Under the pieces are notes generated by a model. It had not been told where the DNA came from. It did not search any database and saw only the letters and a program-made list of their open reading frames with translations. From Acidiphilium sp. C61 (GTDB taxonomy: Bacteria; Pseudomonadota; Alphaproteobacteria; Acetobacterales; Acetobacteraceae): a DNA stretch of 64,000 bases. The DNA is taken from contig NZ_CACTIA010000005.1 in assembly GCF_902712915.1 (NCBI RefSeq), positions 1,574,001-1,638,000 of the forward strand, in the 5' to 3' direction. Positions within the stretch are counted from its first letter, which is position 1. Every line of letters starts with the position of its first letter. This document shows positions 1 through 9,521 of this stretch, in pieces. The position numbers and the translations under genes are program-made.

Positions 1-197
1 TTATATCCGCCACGAAAGGCAGCGGCGGTGCTGGCGGGGTTGCCGGGCGATAACTAAAAATTGACTATTGTGTCGCCGCCGCACGGAACCCCGGACGGCG
101 CGCGGCGCATCGCTTCATCGTTCCATCGCCATCCTGACTGACCGGCGCCACGACCTCCGGACCGACGGGATTGCCGCAGACCCCGGAGTGCCACCGC

Positions 198-2573
198 ATG
201 GTCCGTCGCCTGACAGCCTGTCTCCTCTCGCTGGGCGCCCTCGCGCCGACCGCCCTTGCCCAGGCCGTCCCGCAAGGCCTTCCTCAGGTTATTCCGAACG
301 ACCCTGCACAACTCGCGTCCGCCGCCGCCATCGTTCAGGTGCCGCAGGTCGACGTCATCGCCGCAACCCCCCTGCCCGGCTCGGCGATAAGCCGCGACAA
401 GCTGCCCCAGTCCAGCCACGTCCTCGGCCCGGCCGAGATCGACCGCACCGGGATCCCGAGCCTGACCGACGCCATCCTCGGCGCCATCCCGAGCGCCTCG
501 ATCAACGATGTCGACGGCAATTCGTTCCAGCCGGACATCAACTTCCACGGCTTCACCGCCTCGCCGGTCACCGGCACGGCGGAAGGCGTCGCCGTCTATC
601 TCGATGGCATGCGCTTCAACGATCCGTTCGGCGACACGGTGAACTGGGACCTGATCCCGCCCGAGGCGATCCGCAGCGCCAGCCTCCAGCCGGCCAACCC
701 CGCCTTCGGGCTGAACGCGCTCGGCGGCGCGCTCGACGTCACGCTCAAGAACGGCTTCACCGCGCCGGGCGGCGTGGTCACGCTCTCCGGCGGCTCCTAC
801 GGACGGGCGGCGGGCAGCCTCGAATATGGCGTGCATCACGCCGGCACCGCCGCCTATCTCGCCGCCGACGTCATCCACGATTCCGGCTTCCGCCAGACCC
901 AGACCTCCCGCCTCGCCCGGGTCTATGCCGATCTCGGCTGGCGCAACGCGCGCACCGAGCTGCATCTCGGCGTCATCGCCGCCGACAACGCGCTCGGCAA
1001 TCCCGGCGCCACCCCGGTGCAGGCGCTGAACTACGACATCGCCAGCATCTTCTCCGGCCCCAACACGGTCTACAACAAATACATCGCCACCCGCGCCACC
1101 GCGCGCTACGCGCTCGACGGCGACACCGCGCTCGACGCGCTGGCCTATTTCGCCGATCTCTCGCAGCGCCTGCCAAACGGCGTGACCCAGGAACTCGCCG
1201 CCTGCCCCGGCCAGCCCGGCATCCTCTGCAACGCCGGCACGAGCGACGTGGTGACGACGCGCGGCGGCGCCGCGGTGCCCGATTTCCTCAATGGCGGGAT
1301 CTATTCCGGCCTGGTCAACGAAGGGGTCGACCAGCAGGCCTATGGCGCCTCGGTGCAGCTCATCAACGACAGCCGGCTGCTGCGCCACGCCAACCACCTG
1401 ACCATCGGCGCCAGCTTCGACGGCTCGAACACGATATTCAACGCCTTCACCCAGATCGGCGGCATCACGCCGGTCACACATCTCTTCATCGGCCCAGGCG
1501 TGACGGTCGATCAGCCGGCCGATGGCGTCAACCCGGTGCAGGTCGCCACGACGACGCGCTATTTCGGCCTCTTCTTCAACGACGTGTTCACCCTCGCGCC
1601 CCGGCTCGACCTCACCCTCGCCGGGCGTTTCAACAATGCCGAGATCGACCTTGCCGACAAGCTCGGCGGCCCGGTCTCCGGCCATCACGCCTATGACCGC
1701 TTCAACCCGCAGCTCGGCCTGACCTGGCACGCGCTCAAGACGCTCGATCTCTATGGCAGCGTCGACGAGACCAACCGCAACCCGACGCCGACCGAACTCT
1801 CCTGCGCCAGCGCCGCCAACCCGTGCTCGCTGCTGAACTTCTTCGTCGGCGATCCGAACCTCAAACAGGTCGTCGCCCGCACTTTCGAACTCGGCGCCCG
1901 ATTCCACCTCGCCCGCTTCGCCGGCGGCACGCTGCGCGGCAATGTCGACCTGTTCCGCACCGACGTGCATGACGACATCATCTACCAGTCCACCCTCTAC
2001 AACCCGAACCTGCAATATTACACCAACAGCGGCACCACCCGCCGCCAGGGCGTCGAGGCCAATCTCGTCTACGCCACGCCACGGCTGAATCTGCGCCTCG
2101 GCTTCGCGCATATCGACGCGACGTTCCAGAACGCGCTGACGCTCAACAGCCCCTCCAACCCCGCCGCCGATGCCAACGGCCAGATCCATGTCGTCCCCGG
2201 CGACCGCATCCCCGGCATCCCGGCCAATCGCGGCACGATCGACCTGTCCTACAAGCTCACCGAGCGGCTGCTGCTCGGCACCACCGCGATCCTGCAATCG
2301 AGCCAGTACCGCTTCGGCGACGAGGCGAACCTGACCAAGCCCGTCGGCGGCTACGCGGTGTTCAATATCTATGGCTCCTACAAGCTCACCCCGCGCGTCA
2401 CCGTCTTCGCGATGGTCGATAACGTGACCAACCGGTCCTATCAGACCTATGGCGGCTTCGGCCCGGTCGCCGACGTGCCGTGGGCTTTCGTCCCCGGCGG
2501 CGTCACCGATCCGCGCACCGCCAATCCCGGCCGCCCGATCGCCGGCTATGGCGGCGTCAGGATGACATTCTGA
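198..2573 (+). CDS. TonB-dependent outer membrane receptor
   Basis: Predicted outer-membrane beta-barrel that takes up a ligand using TonB/ExbBD energy. The ATG at 198 is chosen over an in-frame ATG at 171 because it directly begins a classic signal peptide (MVRRLTACLLSLGALAPTALAQ) and has GGAG at 184-187. After the signal peptide comes a plug domain with the usual elements (TDAILGAIPSASIND, then YLDGMRFNDPFGD and GLNALGGALDVTLKNG). A long barrel follows, ending in YGGVRMTF with the C-terminal Phe typical of barrel proteins. The mature length of about 770 residues is normal for the family. The substrate cannot be read from the sequence. The convergent exported phosphoesterase next door makes a phosphate or organophosphate ligand conceivable, but this is inference. 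The gene ends at its own hairpin terminator. Confidence 0.9.
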   Translation: MVRRLTACLLSLGALAPTALAQAVPQGLPQVIPNDPAQLASAAAIVQVPQVDVIAATPLPGSAISRDKLPQSSHVLGPAEIDRTGIPSLTDAILGAIPSASINDVDGNSFQPDINFHGFTASPVTGTAEGVAVYLDGMRFNDPFGDTVNWDLIPPEAIRSASLQPANPAFGLNALGGALDVTLKNGFTAPGGVVTLSGGSYGRAAGSLEYGVHHAGTAAYLAADVIHDSGFRQTQTSRLARVYADLGWRNARTELHLGVIAADNALGNPGATPVQALNYDIASIFSGPNTVYNKYIATRATARYALDGDTALDALAYFADLSQRLPNGVTQELAACPGQPGILCNAGTSDVVTTRGGAAVPDFLNGGIYSGLVNEGVDQQAYGASVQLINDSRLLRHANHLTIGASFDGSNTIFNAFTQIGGITPVTHLFIGPGVTVDQPADGVNPVQVATTTRYFGLFFNDVFTLAPRLDLTLAGRFNNAEIDLADKLGGPVSGHHAYDRFNPQLGLTWHALKTLDLYGSVDETNRNPTPTELSCASAANPCSLLNFFVGDPNLKQVVARTFELGARFHLARFAGGTLRGNVDLFRTDVHDDIIYQSTLYNPNLQYYTNSGTTRRQGVEANLVYATPRLNLRLGFAHIDATFQNALTLNSPSNPAADANGQIHVVPGDRIPGIPANRGTIDLSYKLTERLLLGTTAILQSSQYRFGDEANLTKPVGGYAVFNIYGSYKLTPRVTVFAMVDNVTNRSYQTYGGFGPVADVPWAFVPGGVTDPRTANPGRPIAGYGGVRMTF

Positions 2574-2616
2574 TCCGCCGCGCAGCCTCGTAATTCCCCC
2601 CGCGACTGCCATGAAA

Positions 2617-2649
2617 AAACCGGCCGGAGCACGCCGCTCCGGCCGGTTT
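2617..2649 (+). terminator. Rho-independent terminator of the TonB receptor gene
   Basis: A near-perfect inverted repeat (AACCGGCCGGAGC / GCTCCGGCCGGTT) with a 5-nt loop lies 44 nt after the receptor stop codon. It is flanked by A's on the 5' side and TTT on the 3' side, so it could act in both directions. A second G+C palindrome without a T-run follows at about 2660-2690. Confidence 0.85.
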
Positions 2650-2694
2650 CCCTTGTGGCGGGGCCGGGGCGGCAGTGCCGCCGCCCCGGTATCT

Positions 2695-2799
2695 AGAGCA
2701 CGTTCCGATCCTGATGGATCGGATGTCGTGCTCTATTATATTGATAATTAGAGCATCTTTATCCGATCAGATGTTTCCATCTGATCGGATGATGCTCTA
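2695..2799. repeat. R element copy 1 (full length)
   Basis: Full double hairpin. Arm pair 1 is about 2695-2740 (AGAGCACGTTCCGATCC ... GGATCGGATGTCGTGCTCT). The spacer ATTATATTGATAATT follows. Arm pair 2 is about 2752-2799 (starting AGAGCATCTTTATCCGATC, ending GATGATGCTCT). It sits between the convergent receptor and phosphoesterase genes and ends 7 nt before the TAA of the minus-strand gene. Confidence 0.9.
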
Positions 2800-2806
2800 A
2801 CAGGCG

Positions 2807-5647
2807 TTACCGCGAATAGTTGCGGCCGTTGCGCTCGGTCGGATAGGGCTTGCCCGGCATCATGCCCTCCCAGAGGATATGGTCGTAGGCGACCGCGGGA
2901 ATGGCGTCTTCCTTGCGCCAGTCATACCCCTTGGTCTTCTCGGCCCACCAGGCGACGTTGTGGATCGGCTGCCACTCCGGCTCGTCCTGCGGCTGCGCCT
3001 TGAGCGGCAGCGTCGTCGCGGTCAGCGGCTGCGGCACGGCGGCGTTGAAGGTCCACTCCCGGTCGTCGCGGCTGAAGACCGCCGTCATTGGCCGCTCATA
3101 GGCGTCGTTCAGCGTCATCGGCCCGATGCCGAGAATGTCCTCCATCGTGCGGATCATGTTCACCGTGCTGTAGCGCGCGGAAACCACGGCGTGATGGCGC
3201 ACATACGGCCCGACGACGAAGGCGATGCTGCGATGCCCATCGACGTGATCCGGCCCGTCCTGCGCGTCGTCCTCGACGATGAAGATCAGGGTCGAGGAGG
3301 CATAGGGCGAATGCGCGACGGTCTGGATCAGCTTGCCCACGGCATAGTCGTTGTCGGCAATCTGCAGGCCCGGCGTGTTCACGCCGTTCTGCGCGGTGGT
3401 GAAGTTGCCGGTGTGGTCATGCATCAGCCGCACCAGTTCGAGCGAAGGCAGGTCGTGGTGCCGCACATACTTGCTGAACTCGCGGCTCCATTCCTGCTCG
3501 CGATAGTAATCGGCGATCGTATTGTCGAACCCGCGGAAATACGGATCGGTATAGGGCGCGAGATCGGGGTTGGTCGCATAGGCAACCTTCACCTTCTGGG
3601 CGTAGGCGTCATTGATCTCGGGAATGCCGTATTGCGCCAGCGTGCCCGAGAGATTGTAGCGGCCGAGATCGATGAAGAAGCCGTAATTGCGGATGCTCAG
3701 CCCGGCGCGCAGCGCCGCATCCCACAGATAGCCCCGCTGCACCTGGCCATGCGGCCCGTCGGGTGCTGCGACGTTGCCGTTGCCGGGAAGCAGGTTGGCA
3801 TCGTCCGGATAAAGCGGGTTGGCGGCCTTGCGGCCGGCGAGCGATGCGATGCCGACATTGACGTTCCGGTTGGTGCCTTCCCAGTCATATGACAGGCCGC
3901 GCCCGGCATAGTTCACCGGCAGCGCCTTGGTGCCATAGTCGGACTCGCGGGCCGAGGTGCTCCAGGGCCAGCCATTGCCGCTCACCTCGGCGGTATCATA
4001 GAAATTGTCGAGATCGACGAAGTTCCGCGCGACGCGATGGACGTTCGGCGTATAGGTCTTGCCGAACTCCGCCAGCGCCGGATCGCCATTGCCCTCGCCG
4101 AGATCGCCGAGGATCTGGTCATAGGTGCGGTTCTCGCGGATGATGTAGATGATGTGCTTGATGTGGTGGTGCAGGAACTCCATCATCGAGCGGTCGCGCG
4201 CGCTCTCGTGGAACGAGAAATGGTTGTTGTGCGCAACGACATGGGTCAGCTCGTCCATCTCCTCGGTCGCCGGCACCGGCATCGTCAGGAAGCCGGCCTT
4301 GGACAGCTGGAGAATGTACTGGTTGTTGTGCTGAAGCGGCGTGCAGCTCGCCGGCACGTCGGCCGCCAGCTTCTCGTTGCACGGGTTCGGGCCCGGCATG
4401 CTCTTGCCGTTCACCACATACAGCATCTTGCCATCGGGGCTGACGCTGACGCTGTTCGGATAATACCCGGTCGGCAGCAGGCCGATCACCTCCGGCTTCG
4501 CCGTGTTCAGCGCGATCACCGCGACCGAGTTGGTGCCGCCATTGGTCACGTAGAGCCGCGTGCCGTCCTGCGACAGGGCCAGCGAATTGGGCGCGGTGCC
4601 GTGGAAATATTTCGGCATGCCGACAAAGGACGACGGCGCGGTGGTGTGGATCGTGTCCACCACCGTGTTGGATGCGGTGGAAATCACCTCGACATCCGCC
4701 TCGTTGTCGCACGCGACATAGAGATACTTGCCATCGGCGCTCAGCACCATCCGGTTCGGATTGCCTGCAACCTTGATGCGCGTGGTCACCTGCGGCGTGC
4801 CGGTCAGCGAGACGACATCGATCTCGCGGTCCCGCTCGCTGGAGACATAGGCGGTCGAATTGCCGTGGGCGACGACCCAGAACGGATACTCGCCGCCCGC
4901 AACGCCATCCTGCGCGGCGTTGATCACGCCGGGGCGCAGGTGCACCTCGGTCGCCGCACCGCCGGGAACGCCGCCCGACAATGGCACGATCGACAGGCTG
5001 TCATTATAAAAATTGGCGACCAGCAGCGACGAGCCATCCGCCGTGGTGGTAAGCCCCGCCGCCTGCGGTTTCACCAGTAAGCCGACGCCGCCCTTGCTCA
5101 GCGGATTGCCCGCGACCGCCGTATGGCCGAGCGCGAACGGCGTGCCGATTTCGGCCCAGCCGCTGGCGCCGTTCGCATAGGTGTGAATGTCGTCGTCAAC
5201 ACCGCCCGAGACATAGAAATGCTGCCCGTCCGGGCTGAACGAGATGCCGGCCCAGGTGTTCGGCACCTTGATGACCTGCTTCTGCACCGGCGTATCGTTG
5301 GAGATGTCATAGACAAAGACATACTCTTCCGAATCCGCCGGAATGACCTTGCCGCTCGCGTCATTGACGAGGTTGTAGCCGCTCGTCAGCACCAGCAGCG
5401 TCTTGCCATCGGGGCTGACGGCGGTGCTGATCGCCTGTCCGGCGACATAGGAGGGATTGTCGGCAAGGCCGGGATTGAGGGCGGTGAACACCGCACCCGG
5501 TGCCGCGGAGGGCGTCAGATACTGGCCGCTGGCGGTGATGGTCGCCGGGGCTGCTTGCCCTGAACCGGTGGTCGCCGCGACGGCGATGATCGCCGATCCC
5601 GCAAGCAAAACAGTACGCAAAGCCGTGGCCGCCCTTCTGGCGTGCAT
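2807..5647 (-). CDS. Exported YVTN beta-propeller / phosphoesterase fusion protein
   Basis: A 946-residue secreted protein. The start at 5647 is preceded by GGAGA and begins a signal peptide (MHARRAATALRTVLLAGSAI, then an Ala-rich cleavage region). The N-terminal half (about residues 40-440) is a seven-bladed propeller of YVTN type, with repeated blades such as LYVTNGGTNSVAVIAL and SVSPDGKMLYVVNG. The C-terminal half is a PF04185-type phosphoesterase/alkaline-phosphatase-superfamily domain, opening with HIIYIIRENRTYDQILGD and including FIVEDDAQDGPDHVDGHRS, typical metal-ligand regions. The likely role is periplasmic or extracellular phosphate-ester hydrolysis. It lies just beyond gspO and is a plausible T2SS cargo (inference from position). 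Its promoter region is the AT-rich stretch 5708-5776. Confidence 0.88.
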   Translation of the reverse strand: MHARRAATALRTVLLAGSAIIAVAATTGSGQAAPATITASGQYLTPSAAPGAVFTALNPGLADNPSYVAGQAISTAVSPDGKTLLVLTSGYNLVNDASGKVIPADSEEYVFVYDISNDTPVQKQVIKVPNTWAGISFSPDGQHFYVSGGVDDDIHTYANGASGWAEIGTPFALGHTAVAGNPLSKGGVGLLVKPQAAGLTTTADGSSLLVANFYNDSLSIVPLSGGVPGGAATEVHLRPGVINAAQDGVAGGEYPFWVVAHGNSTAYVSSERDREIDVVSLTGTPQVTTRIKVAGNPNRMVLSADGKYLYVACDNEADVEVISTASNTVVDTIHTTAPSSFVGMPKYFHGTAPNSLALSQDGTRLYVTNGGTNSVAVIALNTAKPEVIGLLPTGYYPNSVSVSPDGKMLYVVNGKSMPGPNPCNEKLAADVPASCTPLQHNNQYILQLSKAGFLTMPVPATEEMDELTHVVAHNNHFSFHESARDRSMMEFLHHHIKHIIYIIRENRTYDQILGDLGEGNGDPALAEFGKTYTPNVHRVARNFVDLDNFYDTAEVSGNGWPWSTSARESDYGTKALPVNYAGRGLSYDWEGTNRNVNVGIASLAGRKAANPLYPDDANLLPGNGNVAAPDGPHGQVQRGYLWDAALRAGLSIRNYGFFIDLGRYNLSGTLAQYGIPEINDAYAQKVKVAYATNPDLAPYTDPYFRGFDNTIADYYREQEWSREFSKYVRHHDLPSLELVRLMHDHTGNFTTAQNGVNTPGLQIADNDYAVGKLIQTVAHSPYASSTLIFIVEDDAQDGPDHVDGHRSIAFVVGPYVRHHAVVSARYSTVNMIRTMEDILGIGPMTLNDAYERPMTAVFSRDDREWTFNAAVPQPLTATTLPLKAQPQDEPEWQPIHNVAWWAEKTKGYDWRKEDAIPAVAYDHILWEGMMPGKPYPTERNGRNYSR

Positions 5648-5689
5648 CGGTCGTCTCCGTTTTTGAGAATGAACGTCAGCGCGGACGGC

Positions 5690-5707
5690 GGTTACTGTGG
5701 TTACCGT
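5690..5707. promoter_or_regulatory. 9-bp direct repeat upstream of the phosphoesterase gene
   Basis: Two adjacent copies of GGTTACNGT (5690-5698 and 5699-5707) lie 43-60 nt upstream of the start codon at 5647, beside the AT-rich block that probably holds the promoter. A regulator site is possible. It does not match the classical Pho box spacing, so no regulator is assigned. Confidence 0.3.
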
Positions 5708-5776
5708 CCGACACATTCAACTTTACGTGTAATAAAATCTTTGTGTGTTATTAATTAATGTTGTTTTGATGACACT

Positions 5777-6544
5777 TCATGTCGCAAGTCTCATCATCAG
5801 CAGTCCAAACGCGAGCGCCGGGCCGAAGGGCAGTCTTTGCTGCATCAGCCCCACACTGCCGGCCTCCGCGCGCAGCACGGACCAGACGGCGAACCCGGCG
5901 AGCCCGGCGAGCCCGGCGAGCCCGGCGATCACCACCGCCCAGGGCAAGGCGGCGGGCGGCAGCCAGGCGGCGCCGGCCGCCAGCAGCTTCGCATCCCCCG
6001 CCCCCAGCGCGTCGATCCCGCGCAGCCGCCGCCAGAGCAGGCGCAACCCGGTAAAGCCGAGATAACCCAGCGCCGCCCCCGCCGCATGCGCGCCGAGCGC
6101 CTCCGGCTGCCGCAGCGCGGTCGCGGCCAGCCCGGCCAGCAGCAGCGGCAGGGTCAGCGCGTCGGGCAGCCGCAGACAGTCGAGATCGATCAGCGCCAGG
6201 GCCAGCAGCGTCGCCGCGAAGGCGAAATCGAGCGGCACCAGCGGCCCCGCCGGGTCCAGCACGGCGATGACCACCGCCAGCAGCAGCACCGCCAGCTCGA
6301 TCAGCAGCAGCTTGCGCGGGATCGCGGCACCGCAATGCGCGCAGCGCCCGCGGCGCAGCAGGAAGCTCGCCAGCGGCACCAGGTCGGCCGGGCCGAGCGG
6401 CGTCGCACAGGCATCGCAGCGCGAGCGCCGCCGCGCGAGCAGGCGGCCGCGCGGCAGGTCCTCGACCAGCGTGCCGATGAACGAGCCGATGAACGGCGCC
6501 ACGAGAAGCGTGCCCGCGACCAGAATATTTCCCTGAACTGTCAT
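5777..6544 (-). CDS. gspO: Type II secretion prepilin peptidase GspO/PilD
   Basis: A 255-residue polytopic aspartic protease/N-methyltransferase that cleaves and methylates the pseudopilins encoded next to it. Start at 6544 (ATG ACA GTT) with GGAG nearby; an in-frame upstream start at 6580 would add an Arg-rich, non-membrane leader. Visible motifs are the cytoplasmic tetracysteine zinc site (CDAC ... CAHC, about residues 40-75) and the two catalytic Asp motifs: LALIDLDCLRLPD (first Asp) and GAGDAKL (GxGD, second Asp). Eight or so hydrophobic segments follow the usual pattern. A short tandem GLAGLAGLAG run encodes part of a late membrane helix. It is divergent from gspE with only about 70 nt between them. 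Confidence 0.93.
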   Translation of the reverse strand: MTVQGNILVAGTLLVAPFIGSFIGTLVEDLPRGRLLARRRSRCDACATPLGPADLVPLASFLLRRGRCAHCGAAIPRKLLLIELAVLLLAVVIAVLDPAGPLVPLDFAFAATLLALALIDLDCLRLPDALTLPLLLAGLAATALRQPEALGAHAAGAALGYLGFTGLRLLWRRLRGIDALGAGDAKLLAAGAAWLPPAALPWAVVIAGLAGLAGLAGFAVWSVLRAEAGSVGLMQQRLPFGPALAFGLLMMRLAT

Positions 6545-6614
6545 ATGTTTTCGGCTCCGGCGGCGGCGTCCTCGGGGCATAAGGTAAAAAATATCTTTCC
6601 GCGAGACACAAGCG
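6545..6614. promoter_or_regulatory. Divergent gspO / gspE promoter region
   Basis: This 70-nt gap between divergent start codons includes an AT-rich core (GCATAAGGTAAAAAATATC, about 6574-6592) in otherwise very GC-rich sequence. It must drive both directions if the genes are not read from elsewhere. No operator is identifiable. Confidence 0.45.
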
Positions 6615-8288
6615 ATGCTCGATCACGCCGCCACGCGCCCTGATGAGGAGAGTTCAGCCATCGGCCCGGCGCTGCTGCGGGCCGGGCTGGTCGATCCCAT
6701 CGGCATCGCGCGGGCGCGCGCGCTCGCGGCGGAAACCGGGCTCGGCCTCGCCGCCGCCCTGGTCCGCCTCGGGCTGATCGGCGAGCGCAGCCTCGCCGAG
6801 GCCGCCGCCGCCGCCGCCGGCCTCGCCCTGCTGGCGCCGGACGCCTATCCCGCCGCCCCGGTCCTGCCCGAGCGGCTGCGCCCGCGCTTCCTGCGCGATG
6901 CGCGGGTGCTGCCGCTGGCACTGGACGCGGGCGTGCTCGACCTCGCGATGGTCGATCCTTTCGATGGCTTCGCCGCCGGCGCGGTGGCGGCGGCCACCGG
7001 CTGCGCGGTGCGCCGCGCCGTCGCCGTGCCGATCGACCTCGATGCAGCGCTCGACCGGCTCTATCCCGAATCCGGCGCGACTGACGCCGCGACTGACGCC
7101 GCCGAAGAGGCCGCGCCGAGCGAGGCGGATGCCGAGCGCCTGCGCGATCTCGCCAGCGAGGCGCCGGTGATCCGCCTGGTCAACCAGCTCATCGCCCGCG
7201 CGGTCGAAACCCGCACGTCGGACATCCATATCGAACCCGAGGAAGACCGCCTGCGCATCCGCTACCGTCACGACGGCGCGCTGATCGAGGCGGAAACCCA
7301 CCCCGCGGCGATGGCGCCGGCCATCGTCTCGCGGGTCAAGATCATGGCGCGGCTCGACATCGGCGAGCGCCGCCTGCCGCAGGATGGCCGCATCCGCCTG
7401 CCGGTGCGCGGCCACGAGGTCGATTTCCGCGTCTCCTCGATCCCGACGATGCACGGCGAGACCATCGCCATCCGCGTGCTCGACCGCAGTGCGATGACCT
7501 TCGAGTTCGGCGCCCTGGGCCTCGACCCTGCCATCGTCGCCGCCTTCCGCGCCGCACTCGCGGCACCGAACGGCATCGTCCTCGTCACCGGCCCGACCGG
7601 CAGCGGCAAGACGACGACGCTCTACACCGCCCTGCTCGGCCTCGACCGCGCGAGCCGCAAGATCGTCACCATCGAGGACCCGATCGAATACCGCCTCGCC
7701 GGCATCAGCCAGAGCCAGGTCAAGCCGCAGATCGGGCTGGATTTCGCCCAGCTCCTCCGCGCCATTCTCCGGCAGGACCCGAACGTGATCATGGTCGGCG
7801 AAATCCGCGACCTCGAAACCGCGCAGATCGCGACCCGCGCCGCGCTGACCGGCCATCTCGTGCTCTCGACCCTGCACACCAACTCGGCGGTCGCGACCAT
7901 GACCCGCCTGCGCGACATGGGGCTCGAACCCTATCTCATCGCCTCGGTGCTGCGCGGCGTGCTCGCCCAGCGGCTGATCCGCCGTCTCTGCCCCGCCTGC
8001 CGCCGGAGCGCACCGGCGAGCCCGGCCGAGGCGGCGCAGCTCGGCATCGCCGCCGGCACGCCGCTCAACCACCCCACCGGCTGCCCCGAATGCCGCGACA
8101 CCGGCTATCGCGGCCGCATGGCGATCGCCGAATTCCTCACCCCCACCGCCGAGCTTGCCGCCCATCTCGCCGCCGGCGCCGGCGAGGCGGAGCTGGCCCG
8201 CGTCGCCGGCCTGCGCAGCCTGGCGGACGCCGCGCGCGATGCGGTGCTGGCCGGCGAAACCTCGCTCGCCGAAAGCCTGCTCGCATGA
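6615..8288 (+). CDS. gspE: Type II secretion ATPase GspE
   Basis: A 557-residue hexameric cytoplasmic ATPase that powers pseudopilus assembly. An N-terminal GspE/PilB N1E-like domain is followed by the catalytic core starting at SEAPVIRLVNQLI, with TRTSDIHIEP. The Walker A motif GPTGSGKTT is at about residue 325. The Asp box is TIEDPIEYR, the Walker B MVGEIRDLETA, and the His box LVLSTLHTNSA. A four-Cys zinc motif (CPAC at about 458, CPEC at about 489) separates true GspE from retraction ATPases such as PilT. First gene of the plus-strand T2SS operon. Confidence 0.96.
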   Translation: MLDHAATRPDEESSAIGPALLRAGLVDPIGIARARALAAETGLGLAAALVRLGLIGERSLAEAAAAAAGLALLAPDAYPAAPVLPERLRPRFLRDARVLPLALDAGVLDLAMVDPFDGFAAGAVAAATGCAVRRAVAVPIDLDAALDRLYPESGATDAATDAAEEAAPSEADAERLRDLASEAPVIRLVNQLIARAVETRTSDIHIEPEEDRLRIRYRHDGALIEAETHPAAMAPAIVSRVKIMARLDIGERRLPQDGRIRLPVRGHEVDFRVSSIPTMHGETIAIRVLDRSAMTFEFGALGLDPAIVAAFRAALAAPNGIVLVTGPTGSGKTTTLYTALLGLDRASRKIVTIEDPIEYRLAGISQSQVKPQIGLDFAQLLRAILRQDPNVIMVGEIRDLETAQIATRAALTGHLVLSTLHTNSAVATMTRLRDMGLEPYLIASVLRGVLAQRLIRRLCPACRRSAPASPAEAAQLGIAAGTPLNHPTGCPECRDTGYRGRMAIAEFLTPTAELAAHLAAGAGEAELARVAGLRSLADAARDAVLAGETSLAESLLA

Positions 8289-8300
8289 TGAAGCGCGATC

Positions 8301-9521
8301 ATGCCTGATTTCGTCTTCCGCGTGATCGACCGCGCCGGCGCCCCCGCCCGCCTCGCCATCGACGCGGCGAGCGAGGCCGAGGCGATCGAGACACTCAAGC
8401 GCCGCGGCCTGATCCTGCTCGGCACCGCCCCGCGCCGCGGCGCCTCCCTGCTCGCCCTGCTCAACCGCGACATCGGCGGCGCCCCCCGCCTCGGCGCCGA
8501 CGCGCTGGCCGATTTCACCCGCGAACTCGCCTCGATGCTCGGCGCCGGGCTCGACCTCGAACGCGCCTTGCGGTTTGCCGCCAGCACCGCCGCCACCCCG
8601 CGCGGCCGCGCCATCATTCTCGCGATCTGCGACAAGGTGCGCGACGGCGCCGCCCTCTGGCGCGCGCTCGGCGAGGCCCCGCGCAGCTTCCCGCCCTTTT
8701 ATGTCGGGCTGGTCCGCGCCGGCGAGGAATCCGGCGCTCTCGCCGCGACGCTCGAAGACCTCGCCGAATTGCTGGAGCGCAACCGCTCGCTGCGCGCCGC
8801 GATGATCGCCGGCCTCACCTACCCCGCCCTGCTCGCCCTCGCCGCGACCGGCGCGATCGTCTTCCTGCTGACCAACGTGCTGCCCGAATTCGTGCCGATC
8901 TTCGCCGAAAACGGCGTCCCCCTGCCCGCCACCACGCGCCTGCTGCTGGCGGCCGGGCAGGCTTGCGCCGCGTTCTGGCCCTATGCGCTGGCGCTGCTCG
9001 CCCTCGCCATTCCCGGGATCCGCCTGCTGCTCGCCCGCCCCGCCCCGCGCCTGCGGTTCGACCGTCTGGTGCTGCGCCTGCCGCTGCTCGGCACCCTGCT
9101 GCGCGAGGCACTGGCGGCGCGCTTCACCCGCACCCTCGGCACGCTGCTCGGCAACGGCGTCGCCCTCGTCCCGGCGATGGCGATCGTGCAGAACGTGATC
9201 GGCAACCGCGCCGCCGCCCTCGCCATCGCCACGGCGGCGGATGCGGCGCGGCACGGCAAGAGCCTCGCCGCCGGTCTCGCCGCCGCACGGCTGATGCCGG
9301 AGCGGACGGTGCATCTGCTCCGCCTCGGCGAGGAAACCGGCCAGCTCGGCCGCATGGCGCTGCGGGCCGCCGCGATCCACGAGGAACGCGCCCGGCTCGG
9401 CGTGCAGAAGCTGGTCTCGCTGCTGGTGCCCGCCATCACCATCGTGATGGGCGGCGCGATCGGCTTCATCGTCGCCTCGCTGCTGCTGGCCATGCTCGGT
9501 CTCGATGCCCTCGCTCACTGA
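8301..9521 (+). CDS. gspF: Type II secretion inner-membrane protein GspF
   Basis: A 406-residue inner-membrane platform protein, normal length for the family. Two repeated T2SSF domains are visible: DFTRELASMLGAGLDLERAL near residue 70, and the second near residue 270 with ARFTRTLGTLLGNGVALVPA. Three hydrophobic helices follow the family layout, the last near the C-terminus (ITIVMGGAIGFIVASLLLAM). It starts 12 nt after gspE and overlaps gspH by 17 nt, so the genes are translationally coupled. Confidence 0.95.
   Translation: MPDFVFRVIDRAGAPARLAIDAASEAEAIETLKRRGLILLGTAPRRGASLLALLNRDIGGAPRLGADALADFTRELASMLGAGLDLERALRFAASTAATPRGRAIILAICDKVRDGAALWRALGEAPRSFPPFYVGLVRAGEESGALAATLEDLAELLERNRSLRAAMIAGLTYPALLALAATGAIVFLLTNVLPEFVPIFAENGVPLPATTRLLLAAGQACAAFWPYALALLALAIPGIRLLLARPAPRLRFDRLVLRLPLLGTLLREALAARFTRTLGTLLGNGVALVPAMAIVQNVIGNRAAALAIATAADAARHGKSLAAGLAAARLMPERTVHLLRLGEETGQLGRMALRAAAIHEERARLGVQKLVSLLVPAITIVMGGAIGFIVASLLLAMLGLDALAH

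Noticed and set aside
1..57. Possible 3' end of a gene entering the window (frame 1 open to TAA at 55-57, frame 3 open to TAA at 51-53)
   Set aside because: Too short to recognise, and two frames are open. I cannot choose between a gene end and non-coding leader.
54..2612. Very long open frames opposite or shifted relative to real genes (for example minus strand 54-2612, plus strand 19723-22908, minus strand 6654-9533)
   Set aside because: They arise because high GC removes stop codons from all frames. Their translations are repetitive Arg/Gly/Ala/His-rich with no domains, and each overlaps a well-recognised gene.
5690..5707. Pho box for the phosphoesterase gene
   Set aside because: The 9-bp direct repeat has the wrong sequence and spacing for known Pho boxes. 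It is kept only as an unassigned repeat.
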